Shown here piece after piece: positions 27,732-39,045 of a stretch of DNA of 64,000 nucleotides. Where the stretch lies: NCBI RefSeq assembly GCF_900604315.1, contig NZ_LR026978.1, positions 1,007,063 to 1,071,062 of the forward strand, given 5' to 3'. Every line of letters starts with the position of its first letter. Positions within the stretch are counted from its first letter, which is position 1. The position numbers and the translations under genes are program-made. The notes beneath the pieces are model-generated. The model worked only from the letters and a program-made list of their open reading frames with translations, had not been told where the DNA came from and ran no database searches. Source of the DNA: [Erwinia] mediterraneensis. GTDB lineage: Bacteria; Pseudomonadota; Gammaproteobacteria; Enterobacterales; Enterobacteriaceae.

Positions 27732-29678
27732 ATGTTTAAGCCCGGCATGATGCTACTGGCGCTCTGTATCAGCACCGCCGTGCAGGCTGCGGAGATCGAT
27801 CTGCGCGTTCTTGAGACGACCGATCTGCACAGCAATATGATGGATTTTGATTATTATAAGGATACGCCCAGTGAGAAATTCGGTCTGGTACGCACTGCGT
27901 CGCTGATCCATGCCGCCCGCCAGGAAGTAAAAAACAGCGTGCTGGTGGATAACGGCGATCTTATTCAGGGCAGCCCGCTGGGCGACTATATGGCGGCAAA
28001 AGGGCTGCAGCCGGGAGATATTCATCCGGTCTACAAGGCGTTAAACAGCCTGGATTACAGCGTGGGCAGCCCGGGCAATCATGAATTTAATTATGGTCTG
28101 TCTTATCTGAAGAAAGCGCTGGCCGGTTCCCGCTTTCCTTACGTTAACGCCAATATCATTGATGAAACCACCGGCAAGCCGCTGCTGACGCCTTATCTGA
28201 TTAAAGAGACGCCAGTGGTGGATCGGGACGGCAAGACGCATCAGCTGAAAATCGGTTATATCGGCTTTGTACCGCCGCAAATTATGATCTGGGATAAAGC
28301 GAACCTGCAGGGCAAGGTACGGGTAAACGATATTACCGAAACCGCACGCCACTACGTGCCGGAGATGCGCGCCAGAGGCGCAGACGTGGTGATTGCCGTC
28401 GCCCATTCCGGTCTGAGCAGCGCGCCTTATCAGGCGCTGGCGGAAAACTCCGTTTACTACCTCAGCCAGGTGCCGGGTATTGATGCCATTATGTTTGGTC
28501 ATGCCCATGCGGTTTTCCCGGGCGAAGATTTTGCCGCCATTCCGGGCGCTGATATTGTGAAAGGCACGCTGAACGGCATAGCTGCCGTGATGCCCGGCAT
28601 GTGGGGTGACCATCTTGGGGTGGTGGATCTGATGCTGAGCAATGCGCAGGGCAGCTGGCAGGTAGTTTCTGCGCAGGCGCAGGCGCGGCCGGTTTACGAT
28701 GCGCAGGCGAAAAAAGCGCTGGCAGCGGAAGATCCGGCGCTGGTGCAACTGCTGGCGGAAGATCATCGTGCAACGCGCGCCTTTGTTGCCAAACCCATTG
28801 GCCGATCCGCTGACGTGATGTACAGCTATCTGGCGCTGATCCAGGATGATCCCACCGTGCAGATCGTCAATAACGCCCAGCGCGATTATGTTGAGCGCTT
28901 TATTCAGGGCGATCCCGATCTCGGTAAGCTGCCGGTGCTCTCCGCCGCTGCGCCCTTTAAAGTGGGCGGGCGTAAAAACGATCCCGCCAGCTATGTGGAA
29001 GTGGAGAAAGGCCCGCTCACCTTTCGCAACGCCTCGGATCTTTATCTCTACCCCAACACGCTGGTGGTGCTGAAGATCAGCGGTGCGCAGGTAAAAGAGT
29101 GGCTGGAATGCTCAGCGGCGCAGTTTAACCAGATCGATCCCCACAATCCGGCACCGCAGTCGCTGATTAACTGGGATTTTCGTACCTATAACTTTGATGT
29201 GATTGACGGGGTCAATTATCAGATCGATGTCACCCAGCCCGCCCGCTACGATGGCGAATGCCAGCGCATCAACGATAACGCCAGGCGTATTAAGGATCTG
29301 ACCTGGCAGGGTAAAGCGATCGATCCGCAGGCGATGTTTCTGGTAGCAACCAATAACTATCGCGCTTACGGCGGCAAGTTTGCCGGCACCGGCGAGCGCT
29401 ATGTCGCCTTCGCCTCTCCGGATGAGAACCGTTCCGTGGTGGCCGCTTACATCAGTGCGCAAACCCGGACGCAGGGGGAAGTACAGCCGCAGGCGGACAA
29501 TAACTGGCGACTGGCGCCGGTGCAGAGCGATACGCCGCTGGATATCCGGTTTGAAACCGCGCCAGGGGAAAAGGCGACCCGCTTTATTCGCCAGCATGGG
29601 CAGTATCCGCTCAGCCCGCAGGGCAGTGACGCTATCGGGTTCGCGATCTGGCAGGTTAATTTACAGCAGGAGCTATAA
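27732..29678 (+). CDS. cpdB: CpdB, periplasmic 2',3'-cyclic-nucleotide 2'-phosphodiesterase/3'-nucleotidase
   Basis: A 648-residue exported metallophosphoesterase with signal peptide [20 protein letters not shown]. The N-terminal calcineurin-like domain carries the di-metal motifs [24 protein letters not shown] and GHAHAVFPG; the C-terminal 5'-nucleotidase domain binds the nucleoside. It lets the cell use extracellular cyclic and 3'-nucleotides. The start follows AGGAGAAAGGC. Confidence 0.96.
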   Translation: MFKPGMMLLALCISTAVQAAEIDLRVLETTDLHSNMMDFDYYKDTPSEKFGLVRTASLIHAARQEVKNSVLVDNGDLIQGSPLGDYMAAKGLQPGDIHPVYKALNSLDYSVGSPGNHEFNYGLSYLKKALAGSRFPYVNANIIDETTGKPLLTPYLIKETPVVDRDGKTHQLKIGYIGFVPPQIMIWDKANLQGKVRVNDITETARHYVPEMRARGADVVIAVAHSGLSSAPYQALAENSVYYLSQVPGIDAIMFGHAHAVFPGEDFAAIPGADIVKGTLNGIAAVMPGMWGDHLGVVDLMLSNAQGSWQVVSAQAQARPVYDAQAKKALAAEDPALVQLLAEDHRATRAFVAKPIGRSADVMYSYLALIQDDPTVQIVNNAQRDYVERFIQGDPDLGKLPVLSAAAPFKVGGRKNDPASYVEVEKGPLTFRNASDLYLYPNTLVVLKISGAQVKEWLECSAAQFNQIDPHNPAPQSLINWDFRTYNFDVIDGVNYQIDVTQPARYDGECQRINDNARRIKDLTWQGKAIDPQAMFLVATNNYRAYGGKFAGTGERYVAFASPDENRSVVAAYISAQTRTQGEVQPQADNNWRLAPVQSDTPLDIRFETAPGEKATRFIRQHGQYPLSPQGSDAIGFAIWQVNLQQEL

Positions 29679-29688
29679 CGGCAGGAAA

Positions 29689-29714
29689 GCAGGGTGGCAT
29701 GCACGCCACCCTGC
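29689..29714. terminator. Hairpin between convergent cpdB and fklB
   Basis: A perfect ten-base stem GCAGGGTGGC/GCCACCCTGC around a six-base loop (29699-29704). There is no T run on either side, so termination efficiency is uncertain. Confidence 0.5.
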
Positions 29715-29720
29715 CCGAAC

Positions 29721-30341
29721 TTACAGGATTTCCAGCAGCTCGACTTCGAAAATCAGCGTGCTGAACGGCGGGATGGAAGCGCCGGCGCCACGCTCACCGT
29801 AAGCCAGGTGCTGCGGGATCACCAGTTCCCATTTGGAGCCCACCGGCATCAGGGTCAGCGCCTCAATCCAGCCCGGAATCACGCCGCTCACCGGGAATTC
29901 CGCCGGTTCGCCGCGAGCGACAGAGCTGTCAAACACCGTGCCGTCGATCAGCTTGCCGGTATAATGGACGCGTACGCGATCCTGACGCGCGGGAATCGGG
30001 CCGTCGCCCTGTTTAATCACGCTGAACTGCAGGCCGCTCTCGGTGCTGCTCACGCCTTCACGCTGGCTGTTCTGCTGAAGGAATTTCTCGCCTTCCGCCG
30101 CCATCGCTTTGGTGCGCTCATGACGCACGCCTTCAGCGCGCTCATGCACTTCACGCAGCGCGCGATGAACCACATCAACCGGCACTGCAGGAGAGTTCCC
30201 TTCCAGCGCGTCGCGCAGGCCCGCCAGCAGCGCTTCCGGCTGCAGCCCCTGCAGACCGGACTCCTGTAATTGCTGACCAACCTGTAAACCAATACCGTAA
30301 CTTGCTTGTGCTTCGACGCTGTCAAAAGAAGGGGTCGTCAT
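29721..30341 (-). CDS. fklB: FklB, FKBP-type peptidyl-prolyl cis-trans isomerase
   Basis: A 206-residue FKBP22-type isomerase with an N-terminal helical dimerisation region (about 1-105) and a C-terminal FKBP domain (about 110-206, with [18 protein letters not shown] and FEVELLEIL). No signal peptide is seen. I start at ATG 30341 (MTTPSFDS), which matches E. coli FklB and has AGGAA seven bases upstream; a reading five residues longer is open. Divergent from ytfB as in E. coli. Confidence 0.95.
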   Translation of the reverse strand: MTTPSFDSVEAQASYGIGLQVGQQLQESGLQGLQPEALLAGLRDALEGNSPAVPVDVVHRALREVHERAEGVRHERTKAMAAEGEKFLQQNSQREGVSSTESGLQFSVIKQGDGPIPARQDRVRVHYTGKLIDGTVFDSSVARGEPAEFPVSGVIPGWIEALTLMPVGSKWELVIPQHLAYGERGAGASIPPFSTLIFEVELLEIL

Positions 30342-30566
30342 CTCAGTTCCTTTCATCTCGGATAAATTCGAACGGGCAGCATAACAGCGCCAGCCGCCGT
30401 CGTAAAATCCCGTGCATCGCGGGTGACTTTTTCCAGGGAAAGAGAAACAATAGGCAGGTCAAATTTATCAATGCCTGCAACCACTTCGCCGCTGCATTGC
30501 CATACTATGAAAGAGGGGTAACATTTGGTTACCCTGCCGCACTGAATCTGAACTGAGAGAGTAACT

Positions 30567-31217
30567 ATGGGCCAGATTGCCCCCAGACGGCGCAGGATGC
30601 GCACATCACCTGTTTCGACATGGCTGCAACGCTGGCTGCCAGCCCGCAGGAAGCGCGACGCAACCGGCAAAGAGGAATCCCGCATGGCTTCAGGCATCAC
30701 ACTTCGCCTTTCTTACTGGCTGCAACAGATCTGGCATCTGCCCGATAACCTGCGCTGGATGGATCCGCTGCCGCCCTTCCACCGACGCGGCATTATTCTG
30801 GCGCTGCTGGTAATGCTGATCGGTTTTCTCTGGCCCGGCTCAACACCACAGTACCCTGTGGAGCGTCCGCAGCCCGGCACGCCCAAAGAGGTGCCGATGC
30901 AGGCGGAGATTTATGATAGCGCCCGACCACCAGCAGAGGCGCCAGCTGATGCGCAGGGCACCTGGCGCAGCTATGTCGTGGCATCTGGCCAGACGCTGGC
31001 CCAGCTGTTTCGTGATAACAATTTACCGGTCAATGATGTGTTTGCCATGGCGCGCGTCGAGGGGAACGACCAACCACTGAGTTCGCTGCAGAGCGGACAG
31101 CAGGTGCGAATTCGTCAGAATACGCAAGGAGTAGTAACGGGGTTAACAGTGGAAAGCGATAACGGGCAGGTGCTGTTTACGCGCCAGCCGGATGGCAGCT
31201 TTATTCGCGCGCAATAA
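30567..31217 (+). CDS. ytfB: YtfB/OapA family cell-division-associated membrane protein
   Basis: A 216-residue single-pass inner-membrane protein. The order is an N-terminal basic tail, the conserved RWMDPLPPFHRRGI segment, one membrane helix (about 75-92), a proline-rich linker and a C-terminal OapA/LysM-like domain (about 130-215) that binds glycans. E. coli YtfB localises to the septum. Two starts are possible: ATG 30567 with GAGAG upstream, or ATG 30684 with AGAGGAA six bases upstream, which would give 177 residues and align with the E. coli N-terminus. I keep the longer one with reservation. Confidence 0.85.
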   Translation: MGQIAPRRRRMRTSPVSTWLQRWLPARRKRDATGKEESRMASGITLRLSYWLQQIWHLPDNLRWMDPLPPFHRRGIILALLVMLIGFLWPGSTPQYPVERPQPGTPKEVPMQAEIYDSARPPAEAPADAQGTWRSYVVASGQTLAQLFRDNNLPVNDVFAMARVEGNDQPLSSLQSGQQVRIRQNTQGVVTGLTVESDNGQVLFTRQPDGSFIRAQ

Positions 31218-31220
31218 ACA

Positions 31221-31249
31221 AAAACGCCGGCACAAGGCCGGCGCTTTTG
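31221..31249. terminator. Bidirectional terminator between ytfB and rplI
   Basis: GCCGGC (31226-31231) and GCCGGC (31237-31242) pair around ACAAG. An A run lies to the left and TTTT to the right, so both convergent transcripts gain a U tail. Confidence 0.8.
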
Positions 31250-31267
31250 CGATCGTTGCAGAAGTGA

Positions 31268-31729
<462 letters not shown>

Positions 31730-31755
31730 TTAAAGTCGTTAATGGACAACAGCCG

Positions 31756-32305
<550 letters not shown>

Positions 32306-32311
32306 GATTGA

Positions 32312-32760
<449 letters not shown>

Positions 32761-33052
32761 GGAAGCAAGGAACGTTTTAGTGTGCGGCTGAAAAATTGAC
32801 GCGTAATCATACTGGCGTGACGGGAGAAACTCAAGCGCACATTTCATCAAATTGCCCGTACCGTGCCAGCTGAGGTGGCCTTTTGTGCTAAAGAGGTGAA
32901 TTCAGCAGGTTACGTGCAAAGGCGTAAACAGGTTGCCCGTCAGGGCCAGCTGTTGACCTGGCAGGGCACGCTTTACGCACTACACTTTGTTACAGGGGTG
33001 ATGGTTTTTTAACCACCCCCTGAGGGTGAATTGCCGTAGTGGGGAGTCGATA

Positions 33053-33259
33053 ATGAAAACGTTCATCATCGCCACTTTACTGGGTCTCTTCCTGTCTCCA
33101 CCCGCTCTTGCCAGCCTCGCTGACTGTGCGCAGCAGATGAGAAGTAACAGCAGCAATGCGGCGTCAGGCTATGTATATGTCAATCGCCTGGATGCGCCCG
33201 GCGAAAACCATTCTGGTCCCAACACCAGCGCTGCAGCACGCTTGTCGCAAAATCTGTAA
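33053..33259 (+). CDS. Small secreted protein of unknown function
   Basis: A 68-residue reading frame starting at ATG 33053 with GGGGAG six bases upstream; an in-frame extension to 33026 lacks a site. Residues 1-21 form a good signal peptide (MKTFIIATLLGLFLSPPALA-S), leaving a mature peptide of about 47 residues rich in Ser, Asn and Ala with a single cysteine. Immediately upstream is an imperfect hairpin around GGTTTTTTAACC. I do not recognise the family. It lies where E. coli has the ula ascorbate operon and yjfY. Confidence 0.6.
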   Translation: MKTFIIATLLGLFLSPPALASLADCAQQMRSNSSNAASGYVYVNRLDAPGENHSGPNTSAAARLSQNL

Positions 33260-33274
33260 GGCGCTGTGATCGGT

Positions 33275-33298
33275 CGGGCTGGCCTGCCAGTCAGCCCG
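33275..33298. terminator. Hairpin between the small secreted protein gene and yjfP
   Basis: CGGGCTG (33275-33281) pairs with CAGCCCG (33292-33298). Weak T content follows, so this is only a possible terminator for the two convergent genes. Confidence 0.4.
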
Positions 33299-33306
33299 CT
33301 TTCATG

Positions 33307-34056
33307 TCAGAGCTGCTGCTGAAAAAATTCGATCAGCGCGTTCAGCGCCAGCGGCGTGATTTTGTGGCCGATCTGTTTTTCTGACAGAAAGCGCACATGA
33401 CTATCCAGTCCCTGCTCCTGCAACGCTGTTACCAGCCGCCGGGTCTCCGCAAAAGGCACCACCTCATCTGCCTCGCCATGCCAGAGCAGCAACGGCCGGT
33501 TAGCCAGCGCGGCGAGGTGTTCGCAAGGATCATAGCTCGCCAGCGGCGCCATACGTTGTGCAAATATCTGCTGCTCCTCCGGCGTCTGCGCCACCAGCGG
33601 CGGAAACAGCTGATGGCTGAGCTGCATAAAATAGGCGGATCCCATCAGGCAGGCGACGCTCCTGATATGCGGATAGCGTGCCATGGCGCCCAGCACGGTC
33701 ATCCCGCCCATGGATGCCCCCGCCAGCGCCAGACGATCACCGTCGATCAGATCCTTTTCACGCAGCGCCGCTTCAAGCGCCGGCATTTCATCGATATTGC
33801 TTTTGAGGATCTGCCAGAAATGGCTCAGGCGTCCGGCCGCATCGCCATTGTCGCGTGCGCCGTGCATATCCGCGTCGGGCAGCAGCGCGCGAAACCCCGC
33901 CTGCGCCAGCGCTACGGCAAAATAGGCATATACCTCTTTCGAAGAGAGAAAGCCGTGATAAAAGATCACGGTGGGCAAGCGGGTATGGCGCAGCCCTGCC
34001 GGTGCGGCGTGAATACATTCGATTCCCGCCAGCGATTCCGTGGTGAGTTCAATCAT
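33307..34056 (-). CDS. yjfP: YjfP, alpha/beta-hydrolase esterase
   Basis: A 249-residue soluble hydrolase. The nucleophile elbow is GASMGG, an oxyanion-type HG-containing segment lies in VIFYHGFLSSKE, and the acid and histidine are likely in LLLWHGEADEVVPF and QIGHKI. E. coli YjfP acts as a short-chain carboxylesterase in vitro; the physiological substrate is unknown. It stands alone and is divergent from the chemoreceptor gene. Confidence 0.93.
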   Translation of the reverse strand: MIELTTESLAGIECIHAAPAGLRHTRLPTVIFYHGFLSSKEVYAYFAVALAQAGFRALLPDADMHGARDNGDAAGRLSHFWQILKSNIDEMPALEAALREKDLIDGDRLALAGASMGGMTVLGAMARYPHIRSVACLMGSAYFMQLSHQLFPPLVAQTPEEQQIFAQRMAPLASYDPCEHLAALANRPLLLWHGEADEVVPFAETRRLVTALQEQGLDSHVRFLSEKQIGHKITPLALNALIEFFQQQL

Positions 34057-34216
34057 GCTGTCTCCTGAATTATCTCAAACGTTTACTGTCGAATTTCCGC
34101 TTGCCTCGGCAAGATTATGTTACGAAGTACCGGGTGTTCCCTTCTATTTCTCTGCTAAATCTTTCCCGTGCCATGCCGTTAACCATCTACTCTGTCTGTT
34201 ATTCTGAAGGTTAAGC

Positions 34217-36148
34217 ATGAAGCGTCTCTCTCTCAGCGCAATGAGTCTTGGTATTAAGCTGTCTGTAATGACGTCATTCAGCGTAGCGATTCTCCTGTTA
34301 ATTTTAACTCTGACGTTAAGCCATAACGCCGCTCGCCAGCTGGAGCAGCTGGCTGTCAACGATATAGAGAATCAGGTCGAGGGCATCGGCGAAATCGCCA
34401 CGGTATTTAACGCAACCCTCTCAGAAGAAGTGTCAAACTACACATCACTTTTTCAAAATTTTTTGCCGCAGCATTTTAGTCGCGACGAACAGTCACGTGT
34501 GCAGGTCGGCGAGATTTCCACGCCCACGCTGCGCGCCGATCAGCAAGTGCTCAATCTTGATCAGCAGATCGTAGACGATTTCCTGCAACGCACCGGGGCT
34601 GTCGCCACTATTTTTGTGCGCGACGGTGATGATTATATCCGTATCTCAACGTCGCTGAAAAAACAGGATGGCAGCCGCGCGCTGGGCACCCGGCTGGATC
34701 AGCGCAGCCTCGCCTGGCAGCAGGTAAGCCAGGGCGAGATTTATCGCGGGCTGGCGACGCTGTTCGGCCATCGCTATATCACGCAATATCAGCCGGTGAA
34801 AGATGAGCATGGCACAGTGATTGCCGTGCTGTTTATTGGGGTAGAGATCGATAAACAATACGCGCTGATGCGTGACAAAGTGCTGGCGCGTCATCTTGGC
34901 GACAGCGGCTATTTCTATGTGCTTGATGGCGCTGCCGGTGAAAATCAGGGTCAGTATCTGTTTCACACCGATCGTGAAGGCCAGCTGCCACGCTGGGACG
35001 CCGCGCTACAACAACAGTTACTGAGTGAGCCCCAGGGAATCAGGGAAGTGCAGCTGGAAGGCAAAAGCACCCTGCTTGCCTGGCGGCAGTTGCCGGGATG
35101 GGACTGGGTAATTATCGGCGAGATGAGCCGCGCCAGCCTGCTGGCAACCATCCATCACAGCCGTAACCTGTTTATGCTGATTGGCCTGCTGCTGGTGGTG
35201 GTGTTTGCGGTTGGCTTTGTCTGGTACAGCCGTCGCGCCATCAGCAAGCCGCTGCAGCAGGTGATCTACCTGGCCGAGCAGTATGCCGCGGGCAATCTGC
35301 AGGCGCAGCTGAATACCCGACGTCAGGATGAAATTGGTCAGCTGATCAGCGCCATTAACGGCATCGGCAACGGGCTGGAGGACGTTGTCGCCCAGGTACG
35401 TGGCGCCGCGCAGGAGATCAGTGACGGTACGGATGCAATCGCTGCCGGCAGTCTTGATATCAGCGAGCAGATCGGCCGCCAGGCGAGCAGCATCGAAGAG
35501 ACCTCGGCCAGCATGGAGCAGTTTGGCGCAACGGTCGAGCAGAATGCCGATAACGTTCGTCAGGCGCTGGTGCTGGTAGCCGAAGCGGCCTCGACGGTTA
35601 ATCAGGGCGAAGAGACGGTAACGCGCTCGGCGAACACCATGTCTGCCATTCAGGAAGCATCACGCAGCATTGCCGATATTACCCATGTTATCGAGTCGAT
35701 CGCTTTCCAGACCAATATTCTGGCGCTTAACGCGGCGGTCGAAGCGGCGCGTGCCGGTGAGCATGGCAAAGGCTTTGCGGTCGTTGCCGCCGAGGTTCGT
35801 GCTCTTGCCCAGCGCAGCGCGCAGGCGGCGAAGGAGATCGATACCCTGATTGACAACACCATCAGCAAGGTGACGGAGGGGCATCAGCTTTCCGGCCAGA
35901 CGCGCGATGCCATGGAAAATATCGTACAGCGCATCGAGCAGGTGAAAGATTTAATGGGCGAGATTAACGTGGCCTCGCAGGAACAGGCCGCCGGTATCGG
36001 ACAGGTCAATATCGCCATGAACCAGATCAGCCAGGCGACACACCATAACAGCAGTCTGGTCACCCAGGCGGAGACCACGGCGCAGGCGCTCAGCCAGAAA
36101 GGCCATCATCTCACCGACCTGGTGAGTATTTTCCGGCTGAAAAACTAA
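34217..36148 (+). CDS. Methyl-accepting chemotaxis protein with a Cache-type sensor
   Basis: A 643-residue chemoreceptor. TM1 is at about 14-36; the periplasmic domain (about 37-310) has Cache-like features such as [28 protein letters not shown] and [15 protein letters not shown], consistent with a Cache_3/Cache_2 fusion. TM2 is at about 315-335, then HAMP and a methyl-accepting domain with tip [20 protein letters not shown]. It ends SIFRLKN without a CheR-tethering pentapeptide. It is monocistronic with no che genes nearby. Cache receptors usually sense small acids, amines or amino acids; the ligand is not readable here. Confidence 0.93.
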   Translation: MKRLSLSAMSLGIKLSVMTSFSVAILLLILTLTLSHNAARQLEQLAVNDIENQVEGIGEIATVFNATLSEEVSNYTSLFQNFLPQHFSRDEQSRVQVGEISTPTLRADQQVLNLDQQIVDDFLQRTGAVATIFVRDGDDYIRISTSLKKQDGSRALGTRLDQRSLAWQQVSQGEIYRGLATLFGHRYITQYQPVKDEHGTVIAVLFIGVEIDKQYALMRDKVLARHLGDSGYFYVLDGAAGENQGQYLFHTDREGQLPRWDAALQQQLLSEPQGIREVQLEGKSTLLAWRQLPGWDWVIIGEMSRASLLATIHHSRNLFMLIGLLLVVVFAVGFVWYSRRAISKPLQQVIYLAEQYAAGNLQAQLNTRRQDEIGQLISAINGIGNGLEDVVAQVRGAAQEISDGTDAIAAGSLDISEQIGRQASSIEETSASMEQFGATVEQNADNVRQALVLVAEAASTVNQGEETVTRSANTMSAIQEASRSIADITHVIESIAFQTNILALNAAVEAARAGEHGKGFAVVAAEVRALAQRSAQAAKEIDTLIDNTISKVTEGHQLSGQTRDAMENIVQRIEQVKDLMGEINVASQEQAAGIGQVNIAMNQISQATHHNSSLVTQAETTAQALSQKGHHLTDLVSIFRLKN

Positions 36149-36202
36149 CGCCAGAGCGGGGATAGGTTAAACTTTAAGCTTATTTATCCCCGCAAAGGAA
36201 AG

Positions 36203-36529
36203 ATGATGCGTTATCTGATGATTGCATGTTTACTCTTGCTGAGCGGCTGTTCAGCCCTGAAAACCACGCCGGAAGCGCCACCACCCCCGACATCACAGGC
36301 GCAGGAGATCAGCCGGGCACAGAGCGCAAATCTGCCGAAACTGGGCAATATCAGCGTGAGTGTGCGCGGTTCGCCGGATGATGCGGAGCGCGAACTGGCG
36401 GCAAAAGCCAATCAGGCGGGTGCCATTTATTACCAGATCGTAATGGTTGATGAAACCGTGATGCCGGGTATCTGGTATGCCACCGCGATCCTGTATGGCG
36501 CTTCAACGACCACAGGCGCGCAGCAGTAA
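36203..36529 (+). CDS. bsmA: BsmA, lipoprotein of biofilm peroxide resistance (DUF1471)
   Basis: A 108-residue lipoprotein. The lipobox LLSGC puts the lipidated cysteine at 16, followed by a Pro-rich linker and a DUF1471/YhcN domain (about 48-100, NISVSVRGSPDDAERELAAKA). In E. coli BsmA (YjfO) helps biofilms resist peroxide and acid. The last 27 bases overlap the convergent aidB gene. E. coli has the related gene yjfN between bsmA and aidB; it is missing here. Confidence 0.9.
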   Translation: MMRYLMIACLLLLSGCSALKTTPEAPPPPTSQAQEISRAQSANLPKLGNISVSVRGSPDDAERELAAKANQAGAIYYQIVMVDETVMPGIWYATAILYGASTTTGAQQ

Positions 36530-38128
36530 ACGCTCCACCACCGGCTCCAGCGTTTCGCTGCCAGTGTGACTCAGCCACTGCCGACACCAGGCGTCGGCCA
36601 GTGGCGGCTCCGCATATTTCAGCAGCTGCGCGGCAGTGGCCAGCAGCAGCAGGCTGTGGGTCAGATGCCGCGCCTGCGCCTCTTCAGGGCTCCGCAGTCC
36701 TATGCGCAGCGCGTGCCAGCAGGCATCAAAGTCACGGTTACAGCCGCGTACCGCCTCAAACTCATGGTTCAGCATCTCCAGCACGCCAGGCTGTTTGTTC
36801 AGCACTCGCAACACATCCAGGCACATCACATTGCCCGACCCCTCCCAGATACTGTTAACCGGCATTTCACGATAGAGTCGCGGCAGTTCGCTCTCTTCGC
36901 AATAGCCGGTTCCTCCCAGCACCTCCATCGCCTCGGCAACAAAAGGCATTCCCGCTTTGCAGATGACATATTTCGCGGCCGGGGTGAAAAGCCGGGCGAA
37001 GGCCTGCTCCGCCTCCCGCTGCGGCGTGGACCAGGCGCGCGCCAGACGCAGCAGCAGCGCCGTCTGCCCCTCCAACTGTAGCGCCTGGCTACCCAATACC
37101 TGACGCATCAGCGACTGCTCAATCAAATTTTTCCCCAGCACCTGACGATGATGGGCATGCCAGAGCGCAAGGGAGAACGCGCGTCGCATCTGACCATGAC
37201 TGCCCAGCGCGCAGTCGAAGCGCGTCATACTGCCCATCTTCAGGATCAGCCGTATGCCCTCGCCCTCTTCGCCCAGCAACCAGCCGGTGGCATCGGTAAA
37301 TTCGGCTTCGCTGCTGGCATTGGAGCGGTTGCCCAGTTTCTCTTTCAGTCTCTCAAGCCGAATGGCGTTGCGGCTACCGTCAGGCAACAGGCGCGGTAAA
37401 AAGAAGCAGCTCAGCCCCCCTTTCGCCTGCGCAAGAATCAGGTGCGCATCGCTTTGCGGCACGGAGAAGAACCATTTATGACCAGTGATACGATAAGCTT
37501 CGCCGGGACCTGAGCGGCCGAGAGGTTCGGCACGGGTAGTATTACTGAGAAGATCGGTGCCGCCCTGCTTTTCTGTCATCCCCATGCCAATCAGCAATCC
37601 CCGTTTCTGGTCGCCAGGCTGAAGATGAGGATCATAACGGTCGGACAGCAGAGGCTCGCGCCACGCTTTAAAGCTGGCAGGCAGCAACGTCTGCAACAGC
37701 GGAATCGCACCATGGGTCATGGTGACCGGACAAAGGGTGCCCGCTTCCACCTGCGCATGCAGGATAAAGCGCGCCGCACGCGCCACCATAGCATTTTCGC
37801 GCACGTCGGGTTGCCAGCTGAGATTATGGAGGCGGTTAGCGCAGACGCCCTGCATCAGCAGATGCCAGGCCGGATGGAAGCGCACCTCATCAAGCCGTTC
37901 GCCCCGGCTGTCGTAACGCAGCAGTTCAGGCGGCGCGGCATTGGCCAGACGGCCCAGCTCCAGGGATTCGGCGCTGCCGAGCTGTAACCCTACAGAGGCG
38001 AGCAGCTCGCGATCCCACCCGGCCCCTTCACGCGCCACGGCTTCACACAGCGGCGTATCAGACAGGAACAGGTTGCTGTTGCTGAGCGGATAAGGTTGAT
38101 TAAAAACGGTGTGGGTTGTCCAGGTCAT
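36503..38128 (-). CDS. aidB: AidB, acyl-CoA dehydrogenase-like alkylation-response protein
   Basis: A 541-residue FAD-binding protein, the E. coli length. It has the acyl-CoA dehydrogenase fold with GMGMTEKQGGTD, KWFFSVPQSDAHL, LEGQTALL and the EVLGGTGYCEE signature, plus the extra C-terminal DNA-binding domain of AidB. In E. coli it belongs to the Ada response and shields DNA from alkylation. I start at ATG 38128 (MTWTTHTVFNQ), five bases after GAGGAG. Its 3' end overlaps bsmA tail to tail. Confidence 0.94.
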   Translation of the reverse strand: MTWTTHTVFNQPYPLSNSNLFLSDTPLCEAVAREGAGWDRELLASVGLQLGSAESLELGRLANAAPPELLRYDSRGERLDEVRFHPAWHLLMQGVCANRLHNLSWQPDVRENAMVARAARFILHAQVEAGTLCPVTMTHGAIPLLQTLLPASFKAWREPLLSDRYDPHLQPGDQKRGLLIGMGMTEKQGGTDLLSNTTRAEPLGRSGPGEAYRITGHKWFFSVPQSDAHLILAQAKGGLSCFFLPRLLPDGSRNAIRLERLKEKLGNRSNASSEAEFTDATGWLLGEEGEGIRLILKMGSMTRFDCALGSHGQMRRAFSLALWHAHHRQVLGKNLIEQSLMRQVLGSQALQLEGQTALLLRLARAWSTPQREAEQAFARLFTPAAKYVICKAGMPFVAEAMEVLGGTGYCEESELPRLYREMPVNSIWEGSGNVMCLDVLRVLNKQPGVLEMLNHEFEAVRGCNRDFDACWHALRIGLRSPEEAQARHLTHSLLLLATAAQLLKYAEPPLADAWCRQWLSHTGSETLEPVVERLLLRACGR

Positions 38129-38225
38129 ATCCACTCCTCGGTTTGCTCACTTAATTATGTGAGCGACGAGCAGATATGCCTGGCACAGCGGCAGTTTTGT
38201 GCTGACGATCACGTCAGCCCGCGCG

Positions 38226-38960
38226 TCAGGCGTTGCGCTGACGTACCGCTTCAAACAGACAGATGCCGGTTGCCACCGACACGTTGAGCGAGGAGACGCT
38301 GCCCGCCATGGGGATGCTGATTAACTCATCGCAATGTTCGCGCGTCAGACGGCGCATACCTTCTCCTTCAGCGCCCATCACCAGCGCCATGGCGCCGCGC
38401 ATCTGGCTCTGATAGAGCGTATGGTCCGCTTCGCCTGCAGTACCTACGATCCAGATATTATATTCCTGCAGCAGACGCATGGTACGCGCCAGATTGGTCA
38501 CGCGAATCAGCGGCACGTTTTCCGCTGCGCCGCTGGCCACTTTTTTGGCCGTGGCGTTGAGCGCAGCCGAGCGATCTTTCGGTACAATTACCGCATGCAC
38601 GCCAGCGGCGTCGGCGCTACGCAGGCAGGCGCCCAGGTTATGCGGGTCAGTGACGCCATCGAGGATCAGCAGGAAAGGTTGTTCCAGCGCCGCGAGCAGA
38701 TCCGGCAGATCGCCTTCCTGATATTGCCGTCCCGGCTTCACGCGCGCCACAATGCCCTGATGTACCGCGCCTTCTGAGGTGCTATCCAGCCACTGACGGG
38801 TAGCCAGCTGAATGACAATGCCCTGCGCTTCCAGTGCGGCAACCAGCGGTTGCAGACGACGGTCGTCACGTCCTTTTAAAATAAAGACTTCCTGAAAACG
38901 TTGGGGATCGCGTTCCAGCAGCGCCTGCACGGCGTGGATACCAAAAATTATTTCACTCAT
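38226..38960 (-). CDS. rlmB: RlmB, 23S rRNA (guanosine-2'-O-)-methyltransferase
   Basis: A 244-residue SPOUT (TrmH-family) methyltransferase for Gm2251 in 23S rRNA. The N-terminal substrate-binding domain is at about 1-75. The knotted AdoMet-binding domain carries [28 protein letters not shown] and [17 protein letters not shown]. It follows rnr by 85 bases on the same strand in the nsrR-rnr-rlmB order known from E. coli. Confidence 0.97.
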   Translation of the reverse strand: MSEIIFGIHAVQALLERDPQRFQEVFILKGRDDRRLQPLVAALEAQGIVIQLATRQWLDSTSEGAVHQGIVARVKPGRQYQEGDLPDLLAALEQPFLLILDGVTDPHNLGACLRSADAAGVHAVIVPKDRSAALNATAKKVASGAAENVPLIRVTNLARTMRLLQEYNIWIVGTAGEADHTLYQSQMRGAMALVMGAEGEGMRRLTREHCDELISIPMAGSVSSLNVSVATGICLFEAVRQRNA

Positions 38961-39045
38961 CGATCTGCTCAGTGTTTGGGAATGTAAAAAGTTCGGCTTG
39001 CTCCCCCGCTCACGCGGAGCGAGGGAGCATGCGGCACGTCAGAGA

